From Colidextribacter sp. OB.20 (lineage in GTDB: Bacteria > Bacillota > Clostridia > Oscillospirales > Oscillospiraceae), in assembly GCF_009911595.1 (NCBI RefSeq), contig NZ_QWKG01000001.1:91474-155473 (forward strand): 64,000 bases of DNA. Direction: 5' to 3'. Both the position numbers and the translations under genes were made by a program. Under the pieces are notes generated by a model. The model ran no database searches and was not told where the DNA came from. It saw nothing but the letters and a program-made list of their open reading frames with translations. Shown in pieces: positions 58,073-64,000 of this stretch (positions are counted from its first letter, which is position 1; every line of letters starts with the position of its first letter).

Positions 58073-59032
58073 TCATCCCTCCTTGGCATCCTCTTCGGCC
58101 CGGGCCGCCTGGGCGGCCAGCCGGTCCACGAAGAGCTCAGGTCCTCGATTGCGGTATTTCCACAGCGCCCAGATCAGCACCGCCCCCGCGGTCACGCAGG
58201 TAATCGCGGCGAAGAGCTGAGACACCCGGATGGGCATGCCGAACAGTTCCCAGCCGAAGAGATACAGGCTGTCGGTGCGCAGGCCCTCGATCCAGGTCCG
58301 GCCCAGACCGTACCAGAAGAAGTAGAACAGGAAGCACTCCCCGTCAAATTTCCGCTTTCTCCCCATGAAATAGACCATTATCAGCCCCACAAAATTCCAG
58401 GCCGACTCATAAAAGAAGGTGGGATGTACCCCCAGCGCACCGCTGAGGATGGCCTCATACTCCGCCTGGTCCACATAGCCCCAGCGCAGCATGTCGGCGG
58501 CAATGGAGTTCCCGCTCATCCGCCAGGGCAGGGCGGTGGCGGAGCCAAAGGCCTCCACGTTCATGAAGTTGCCCCACCGGCCGATGAGCTGGCCGATGAA
58601 CAGACCGTGGACCCCCAGGTCGGCATAGGCCAGAAAGCTGAGCCTCTTCACACGGCAGAAGATCAGCAGGATGATGGCCGAGGAGATGATGGCCCCGTAG
58701 ATGGCTAAGCCGCCGTCCCCATAGCTGACAATGGCCCCCCAGTCCAGCGAGCCATCCGCCCGGCGGTAGATGTCCAGGTTGAACACCACATAGTACACCC
58801 GGACGGCCACCAGGGCGGCGGGGACGGCAAAGAGCATCATGTCGATAATGTTGTCCTCACTGATGCCAAACCGCTTCCCCCAGCGGGTGCACAGATACAC
58901 CGCCAGGATCAGCCCGCAGGTGATGATGACCCCGTACCAGTAGACGGGCCGGTCCAGAACCGGGATGGTAAACGCCACCCGGTTCAGGGTGAGCTCCAGC
59001 CCCAGGCCGGGGAAGGATATGGTGTTAATCAT
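58073..59032 (-). CDS. lgt: Prolipoprotein diacylglyceryl transferase
   Basis: The 319-residue membrane enzyme has about seven helices. It has VYWYGVIITCGLILAVYLCT, the signature GRWGNFMNVEAFG and HPTFFYESAWNF. It adds diacylglycerol to lipobox Cys. It overlaps the upstream M16 gene by 4 bases. Confidence 0.95.
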   Translation of the reverse strand: MINTISFPGLGLELTLNRVAFTIPVLDRPVYWYGVIITCGLILAVYLCTRWGKRFGISEDNIIDMMLFAVPAALVAVRVYYVVFNLDIYRRADGSLDWGAIVSYGDGGLAIYGAIISSAIILLIFCRVKRLSFLAYADLGVHGLFIGQLIGRWGNFMNVEAFGSATALPWRMSGNSIAADMLRWGYVDQAEYEAILSGALGVHPTFFYESAWNFVGLIMVYFMGRKRKFDGECFLFYFFWYGLGRTWIEGLRTDSLYLFGWELFGMPIRVSQLFAAITCVTAGAVLIWALWKYRNRGPELFVDRLAAQAARAEEDAKEG

Positions 59033-60306
59033 GTCTCCTCCTTGGCCCGGACCACCGACAGGGCGGTGCGCTCCTCTGTGACCCAGCCGGCAATGAGCTC
59101 CTCCGCCTCCTTCTTGGTGATGGCATCGAACAGGTCGGCAAAGCGCAGGAAGTCATATCCGGCAAAGAAGGCCTGGGCCTGGCCCACGCACAGGTTTTCA
59201 AAGGAGTTCAGGCCCCGGACCCGGTTGCCGTAGACCCCCTTCTTCACCCGCTCCCAGAGGGCGGGGTCCACCCCCTCCCGGCCGATGCGGGCGGCCTCCT
59301 CCGCCACCGCCATGCGCACGGCCTCCGGGTCTCTGGATTCGCCGCTGGCTAACAGAAAGGCACAGCCGGGATCGCTCTCATAGCCGTAGGAGAACTCCTG
59401 GTTAATCAGCCCCTCCCGGTACAGCTTGGCGTACAGAGGGGTGGAGCTGCCCAGCAGCACCTCCAGGGCCAGCTCGCCCACCAGCTCCTGGCGCAGGCGC
59501 TCCTCCCCGTTCCGCTTGGCGTCCCCTTTCCAGCCCAGCTGGAAGATGGGGGCGGACACCTCCATCCGCTCCTCAATGAGGGACTGGGCCGCCCGGGGCT
59601 CCTCCCGCTCGCCGTAGTCCTTGGCGGCGATGGGCCCGGCCTCCTTGGGCAGAATTTCCCGGGCAACGGCGCAGATATGCTCCGGGTCCACCGGGCCGGC
59701 CACGCACAGGGTCATGTTGGCCGGGTCGTAGAAGGCCTTGTGGCAGGCGTAGAGGGTCTCGGGGGTGATTTTGGCGATGGACTCCACGCTGCCCGCCACG
59801 CTCTCCCGGATGGGGTGGTGCTTGAACAGAGCCTTCATCAGGTTCATATAGCATTTCCAGTGGGGGTCGTCCTCGATCATGCCGATCTCCTGGCCGATGA
59901 TCCCCCGCTCCTTGTCCACGCTCTCCCGGGTGAACCAGGGGACGGAGACGAAGGACAGCAGGATGCGGAGATTCTCCTCAAACTTCTCGGTGGAGTCGAA
60001 GTAGTAGCCCGTAATGGCGTTACTGGTAAAGGCGTTGGGGTTTGCCCCGTTGGCCGCCAGGTCCTGGAGGGCGTTGCCCTCCTCCGTGTCGAACATCTTG
60101 TGCTCCAAATAGTGGGCCACCCCTGCGGGGGTGTCGTGCCACTCCCCGGCCAGGCAGAAGCGCATGTCCATGCCGCCGTAGTTGGTGGCAAAAAAGGCGT
60201 AGCCCTTCTGGAACTCGGGCTTGGGGAAGACAAACACATTCAGGCCGTTTTCCAGCTTCTCGTGGTACATGCTCTCCCCCACCCGGACAAATTCAAGCTT
60301 TTCCAT
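59029..60306 (-). CDS. M16 family zinc peptidase, active subunit (YmfH-like)
   Basis: The 425-residue peptidase has the inverted zinc motif HYLEHKMFD (HxxEH) at ~85-89 and a downstream Glu in VDKERGIIGQEIGM. KNGLNVFVFPKPEFQKGYAF is typical for YmfH-type M16 proteins. The C-terminal half is the inactive M16 domain. It is paired with the YmfF-like gene 3 bases upstream; the pair may act on peptides or quorum-type signals. Confidence 0.92.
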   Translation of the reverse strand: MEKLEFVRVGESMYHEKLENGLNVFVFPKPEFQKGYAFFATNYGGMDMRFCLAGEWHDTPAGVAHYLEHKMFDTEEGNALQDLAANGANPNAFTSNAITGYYFDSTEKFEENLRILLSFVSVPWFTRESVDKERGIIGQEIGMIEDDPHWKCYMNLMKALFKHHPIRESVAGSVESIAKITPETLYACHKAFYDPANMTLCVAGPVDPEHICAVAREILPKEAGPIAAKDYGEREEPRAAQSLIEERMEVSAPIFQLGWKGDAKRNGEERLRQELVGELALEVLLGSSTPLYAKLYREGLINQEFSYGYESDPGCAFLLASGESRDPEAVRMAVAEEAARIGREGVDPALWERVKKGVYGNRVRGLNSFENLCVGQAQAFFAGYDFLRFADLFDAITKKEAEELIAGWVTEERTALSVVRAKEET

Positions 60307-60309
60307 GGC

Positions 60310-61593
60310 TCAGCCCTCCTTTCCTTTCAGGAAGTAGATGGTATCCAGCTCCAGCTTTTGGGCGGCGGCGGCCACCTGCTCCCGGGTAATCTTCTCGAGC
60401 CGGGCGGCCAGCTCCTCCGGGCCCTCCTCCAGTCCGGCGGCAGCCTGTCCCAGCCAGAACTCCTCCTGCCGGCCCTGGTCGTCCAGGACAGCCCGGCACA
60501 TTCCGATGAGGGTGCGGCGGGAGCCCTCCAGCTCCCAGTCCTCGATTTCGCCCCGCTTGACCGCCTCCAGCTGGGCCAGAATCTCATCCTTCGCGGTCTG
60601 ATACTTGTCAAACTCGATGCCCGAGGACACCAGCATCAGCCCCTTCATCTTCTCCAGGACAGCGCTGGCATAGTAGCACAGAGACAGCTTCTCCCGCACG
60701 TTCATAAACAGCTTGGACAGGGTGGTGCCGCCATAGACGGCCACCGCCAGGTAAAGGGCGGGGAACTCATTCTCCCAGCAGGTCAGGCCCCCGGTGCGGA
60801 ACCCCAGCGCCAGCTTGCCCTGGGTCACGTCCATGGCCTCCTCCACCAGAACGGGCTCGGGCCCGGCGGTCACCCTGACCTCGCAGTCTGGGTCTGCCCG
60901 GTTCTCATTCACCGGCAGCCTGGCAAGGGCGCACCTCAGCGCCTCCGCCACCCGGTCCGGGTCGGCGGAGCCGCAGTAGTAGACCTCCACCTGGGCGGTG
61001 CGCAGCAGCTCCTGATACCGCTCCCACAGGCTCTCCGGGGTGATGGCCGCAACGCTCTCCTCGTCCCCCAGCTTGTCCGCGCCGAAGGCCTCATATCTGC
61101 ACATCTCCTGGGCCAGGCGCTGGACGGCATAGGTGCGCTTGTCGTTGATCTGGGCCCGGATGCGGTCGATGAGGTTGGCCTTCTCCCCTGCGGTGTAGTC
61201 GGGGCAGAAATGTCCGTCCTGGGTATAGGGGTTCAGCAGCAGCTCCCCCAGCAGGTCGGCGGCGGGCTCCAGAATCTTTTCCCCCTTCAGGGCGTAGGCG
61301 TCGTCCAGAAAGCTGGCCGCGAAGCCCACACACTGGGTCTCCCCCTTCTTCCGCACTGCCGGTTCAATGGCCCCGCCGTACAGCTCGTCCAGGGCGGCGG
61401 ACAGAGACTCCAGGTCCGGGTGAATCGCCGAACCCCGGCGGAGCACCTCCGGGATGAGGGCGTTGGCCCCGGCGGTCCTCCTGTCCAGGGGGGCGAGCAG
61501 AGTGATGGACAGATAAGAGCTTTTGAATTTGTTGGTATGCACCGCACGCAGCCATACCCCGGGGAACAGCTCCCGGCGCGTCACTTGTGACAT
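60310..61593 (-). CDS. M16 family peptidase-like protein, inactive partner (YmfF-like)
   Basis: The 427-residue protein has PGVWLRAVHTNKFKSSYLSI, a domain without HxxEH (LDELYGGAIEPAVRKKGETQ occupies the region), FCPDYTAGEKANLIDRIRAQ and LVSSGIEFDKYQTAKDEILA. This is the non-catalytic half of a YmfF/YmfH pair. It starts the M16-M16-lgt-folD run. Confidence 0.9.
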   Translation of the reverse strand: MSQVTRRELFPGVWLRAVHTNKFKSSYLSITLLAPLDRRTAGANALIPEVLRRGSAIHPDLESLSAALDELYGGAIEPAVRKKGETQCVGFAASFLDDAYALKGEKILEPAADLLGELLLNPYTQDGHFCPDYTAGEKANLIDRIRAQINDKRTYAVQRLAQEMCRYEAFGADKLGDEESVAAITPESLWERYQELLRTAQVEVYYCGSADPDRVAEALRCALARLPVNENRADPDCEVRVTAGPEPVLVEEAMDVTQGKLALGFRTGGLTCWENEFPALYLAVAVYGGTTLSKLFMNVREKLSLCYYASAVLEKMKGLMLVSSGIEFDKYQTAKDEILAQLEAVKRGEIEDWELEGSRRTLIGMCRAVLDDQGRQEEFWLGQAAAGLEEGPEELAARLEKITREQVAAAAQKLELDTIYFLKGKEG

Positions 61594-61691
61594 ATCTTTG
61601 GTTCCTTTCCTGGAAAATTTTTTCCTTTATGGCAGATTTATCATACCACGTTTCAGGGGGGAAAGTAAAGGGGGATTTCACCATCTTCGGA

Positions 61692-61717
61692 CGGCGGGCC
61701 GAGTCGTCCCGCCCTAC
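61692..61717. repeat. R1 half copy
   Basis: CGGCGGGCCGAGTCGTCCCG then CCCTAC: the right half of R1 without its left arm, in the gap between the GH94 gene and the M16 gene. Confidence 0.6.
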
Positions 61718-61772
61718 ACACCTTTCGCAGGGGGCGGCAACCCGGCGCCCCGTTTTCAGACGGCCGCCTCTT

Positions 61773-61845
61773 GTAGGGGCGGATATTGTCCGCCCGCTTT
61801 TACGGACACGGCCGGTCAACGCGGGCGCGCAATGCGCGCCCCTAC
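61773..61845. repeat. R2 palindromic repeat supplying the GH94 stop codon
   Basis: GTAGGGGCGGATATTGTCC at the left and GGGCGCGCAATGCGCGCCCC plus TAC at the right. On minus the edge gives TGTAGGGGC, whose TAG (plus 61842-61844) is the GH94 stop. Confidence 0.8.
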
Positions 61846-64000
61846 ACCGTGACCTCCAGTCTGTGCTCCCCCTCCAGCTCCAGCAGGGGGACGCCGCCCT
61901 CTGTCTCTCTGCCGTCCAGCCTGGCGGAGTAGGCCCCGGCACGCCGGACGGTAATGGTCAGATTTCCGCCGGGAAGGCTCCACCTGGCCTCATACCCCGG
62001 CCAGTCCGGGGGGAGGTTGGGCTCCACCGACAGCCGGCCCTCGGTGAGCTTCAGTCCCAGCAGCTCCCGGACGGCCGTCTGCCAGTACCACCCGGCGGCC
62101 CCGGTGTACCAGGACCACCCCGCCCGGCCGACCCGCCCGGGGGCATAGGACACATCGGCAGCGATGACATAGGGCTCGGCCCGATAGAGCTCCGTGGGGT
62201 GACGCTCCGGCAGAAGAGCCCTCAAAACGGCCCAGCCGTCGGCAGGGCGGTCCAGCCGGAAGCAGGCCATGGCCAGCCAGACGGAGGCGTGGGTGTACTG
62301 CCCGCCGTTCTCCCGCACCCCGGCGGGGTAGCCCTTGATATAGCCCGGGTCCTTCTCCCCCTGACTGTCAAAGGCCGGGGTGAAGAGCCGCACCACCCCA
62401 TTTTCCCGGTTGAACAGGCGGTCCAGGGCGGCGGAGACGGCCTCGTCCGCCCGTCTGCGGTCCGTCCCGCCGGGAAAGGCGGCAAAGGACTGGGCGATGG
62501 AGTCAATCTGGCACTGATCGCTTTGGGCGGAGCCCAGAGGGGTTCCGTCCTCATAGTACCCCCGGCGATACCACCCGCCGTCCCAGGCGCTCTGGGCCGC
62601 CTCAAGAAGCCGGTCCGCGTGGCGCAGCAGGTCGTCAGCCCGGGCCTCCTCGTCCATCCGGCGGCAGAGGACAGAGAAGTCCTGCAAGGCCGCCGCCAGG
62701 AACCAGGTGAGCCACACGGATTCGCCCCCCACCTTGTCCATGCCGTCGTTCCAGTCGCCGCCCCCCATTTTCGCCAGGCCGTGAGGGCCGGTCCCCCGGC
62801 CCAGGGCGCACTGGATGGCGGCCAGACCGTGGCGGTACATGGTCTCCCGCCTCTCGCTCACCTGAGGAATCTCGTAGCGGTCCTTTTCCCCCCGCTCCAG
62901 GGGCCTTGCCGTGAGATAGGGCACCTCCTCCCTTAGAACAGCCCAGTCCCCGGTGGCGGTGCAATACTGGCTCAGCACCAAGGGCAGCCACAGCAGGTCG
63001 TCCGAGATGCGGGTGCGCACCCCGGCCCCCTGGGGCGGGTGCCACCAGTGCTGGACGTCTCCCTCCTCAAACTGCCGGGAGGCGGCCAGGAGCAGCTGCT
63101 CCCGGGCGCGCCGGGGCCAGGTGTACAGAAGGGAAGCGGCGTCCTGGAGCTGGTCCCGGAAACCAAAGGCCCCGCCGTTCTGGTACTGGCTGGTTCGGGC
63201 CATCAGCCGGCAGGCGATGACCTGATACAGACACCAGCCGTTGAGATAGCGGTCCAGCGCTCCGTCCGGGGTTTTTACTGTCAGGGCAGACACCCTCTCC
63301 CGCCACCAGGCCAGGGTTTTCTCCTGCTCCTCCCGGAAGCTCTCCCGGAGGAAGCGGGAACAGGGCCTGCCCCCCTTCTCCACCGTCACCAGGGCGGCGG
63401 TCTGGCCGTCGGACAAGGCGGTGGACAGGGGCTCCCCCTCCCCCAGGCGGCAGGTCAGCCGCCCGGAGGCCCCGGTGAGGGTAAAGCGGAGGATGCGCCG
63501 GTTCTCCTCCAGGGGAACGAAGGACTCTGTGACCAGTAGGGGCGGACATTGTCCGCCCGTTTTTGAGGTCTCCTCCAGCTCCTTCGTCCACCTGGCAAGA
63601 CCGGGGCGGTAGGTGACTGCGCAGGGACAGCCGTCCCCAGCAGCGAATACAGAATATTCCCCTTCCTTTATACTGATTGTGATCGTTTCCTGTCCGCCCA
63701 CCGCCAACGGATCGTTGGCCCAGGAGGTCAGCCTGTTCTCCCTGGAGTTTCCCCCAGACCAGAGAAAGCCCGCCCCGGTCTCGTCGGTGAGCCAGCCAAA
63801 CTCCGGGTTGCATAACACCTGAGACCACCCCACCGGGGGAAGCTCCTCCCCGCAGCGGATGGTGACGGCGTCCCCCTCCACGGTCCAGGGGGCGGGGCCG
63901 GGAGACAGGCGGACCGGCAGCGGAGGAGAGATGGGGGGGTCTGGCGGGGCGGCGCAGAGGCCGCCCTCTGCGGGCAGCACCGCCTTCGCCCAGGCCAGCG
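61842..64000 (-). CDS. GH94-type glycoside phosphorylase / cyclic glucan synthase-like protein, partial (5' end outside)
   Basis: About 719 residues of the C-terminus are present. The frame is open to the window edge, so the protein is longer; NdvB-like members reach ~2800 residues. The super-sandwich part has VLCNPEFGWLTDETGAGFLW then GGNSRENRLTSWANDP. The (alpha/alpha)6 catalytic domain has GGDWNDGMDKVGGESVWLTW (catalytic Asp), QSDQCQIDSIAQSFA and ENGGQYTHASVWLAMA. It phosphorolyses or transfers beta-glucosides, possibly beta-1,2-glucan. Two palindromic repeats lie inside the frame (63536-63559 and 63943-63966). Confidence 0.88.
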   Translation of the reverse strand, partial: LAWAKAVLPAEGGLCAAPPDPPISPPLPVRLSPGPAPWTVEGDAVTIRCGEELPPVGWSQVLCNPEFGWLTDETGAGFLWSGGNSRENRLTSWANDPLAVGGQETITISIKEGEYSVFAAGDGCPCAVTYRPGLARWTKELEETSKTGGQCPPLLVTESFVPLEENRRILRFTLTGASGRLTCRLGEGEPLSTALSDGQTAALVTVEKGGRPCSRFLRESFREEQEKTLAWWRERVSALTVKTPDGALDRYLNGWCLYQVIACRLMARTSQYQNGGAFGFRDQLQDAASLLYTWPRRAREQLLLAASRQFEEGDVQHWWHPPQGAGVRTRISDDLLWLPLVLSQYCTATGDWAVLREEVPYLTARPLERGEKDRYEIPQVSERRETMYRHGLAAIQCALGRGTGPHGLAKMGGGDWNDGMDKVGGESVWLTWFLAAALQDFSVLCRRMDEEARADDLLRHADRLLEAAQSAWDGGWYRRGYYEDGTPLGSAQSDQCQIDSIAQSFAAFPGGTDRRRADEAVSAALDRLFNRENGVVRLFTPAFDSQGEKDPGYIKGYPAGVRENGGQYTHASVWLAMACFRLDRPADGWAVLRALLPERHPTELYRAEPYVIAADVSYAPGRVGRAGWSWYTGAAGWYWQTAVRELLGLKLTEGRLSVEPNLPPDWPGYEARWSLPGGNLTITVRRAGAYSARLDGRETEGGVPLLELEGEHRLEVTV
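63536..63559. repeat. R2 half copy inside the GH94 reading frame
   Basis: GTAGGGGCGGACATTGTCCG then CCCG, a hairpin by itself (GGGCGGAC/GTCCGCCC). On minus it is translated as GGQCPPLL. Confidence 0.75.
63943..63966. repeat. R3 repeat inside the GH94 reading frame
   Basis: GGCGGGGCGGCGCAGAGGCC then GCCC, identical over 24 bases to 40415-40438 at the lon stop. On minus it encodes [14 protein letters not shown] sequence. Confidence 0.65.

Noticed and set aside
4339..63966. A CRISPR array suggested by the many short repeats
   Set aside because: The repeats are dispersed palindromes at gene ends, not regularly spaced with unique spacers, and no cas genes are present.

Overview
The window is high-GC, gene-dense Firmicutes DNA. 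It looks like a spore-forming clostridium of the Oscillospiraceae (Flavonifractor/Lawsonibacter/Intestinimonas-like). The evidence is the sporulation genes yabP, yabQ and ytfJ/gerW, the clostridial IspH-ribosomal protein S1 fusion, a Gram-positive lexA with a GAAC-N4-GTTY SOS box, scpA/scpB, trmK, rbgA and the methylerythritol phosphate pathway genes ispD/ispF. Genus is inferred, not proven.

Layout. 0-1.6 kb: yabP-yabQ-divIC-S1 cluster on minus. 1.7-6.8 kb: HAD phosphatase (frameshifted at its start), beta-CASP nuclease, DUF975, NUDIX and lexA on plus. 6.8-11.3 kb: repeat-rich gap, small regulator module A, a UvrA-like ABC ATPase, DUF4363 and DUF421. 11.5-17.3 kb: carAB, then an AT-richer accessory patch (BrnT/BrnA toxin-antitoxin, module B) next to tRNA-Leu(UAG). 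17.3-24.3 kb: DUF3842, patatin, an XpaC/TelA/TPM stress operon and a SARP-like regulator. 24.3-25.2 kb: module C and a type I toxin-antitoxin locus of the Hol_Tox family. 25.2-31.2 kb: ispF-ispD, carD, and cmk-plsC-ispH/rpsA. 31.5-40.3 kb: XRE, KptA, BaiN-like flavoprotein, RpiR regulator, RluB, DacF, ytfJ, DUF2953, scpB, scpA, engB. 40.4-46.5 kb: protein quality-control cluster tig-clpP-clpX-lon. 46.7-51.5 kb: metallophosphoesterase, thrC, yraN, rnhB, rbgA. 51.7-53.5 kb: CofE-like ligase, TraX-like protein and a small orphan gene. 53.6-61.6 kb: rplS, Nif3-like, trmK, flavodoxin, DUF1858, YoaK, folD, lgt and two M16 peptidases. 61.8 kb to the end: the C-terminal part of a large GH94-type glycoside phosphorylase that runs off the window.

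The core genes are ordinary. The unusual content is in the small accessory pieces. Three related loci (A at 7.2 kb, B at 16.5 kb, C at 24.5 kb) each carry a promoter with operator-like symmetry, a ~60-residue ribbon-helix-helix-like protein, a hairpin, a second conserved hairpin/leader containing the peptide NLIMPQ, and a small helical protein. I do not recognise this arrangement as a described system. Just beside module C, a 30-residue membrane toxin gene and a convergent antisense RNA begin with nearly the same 5' sequence and share a bidirectional terminator. Several families of palindromic intergenic repeats (called R1-R5 here) are spread through the window. In at least five genes the TAG stop codon is supplied by the edge of such a repeat, and two repeat copies lie inside the GH94 reading frame.
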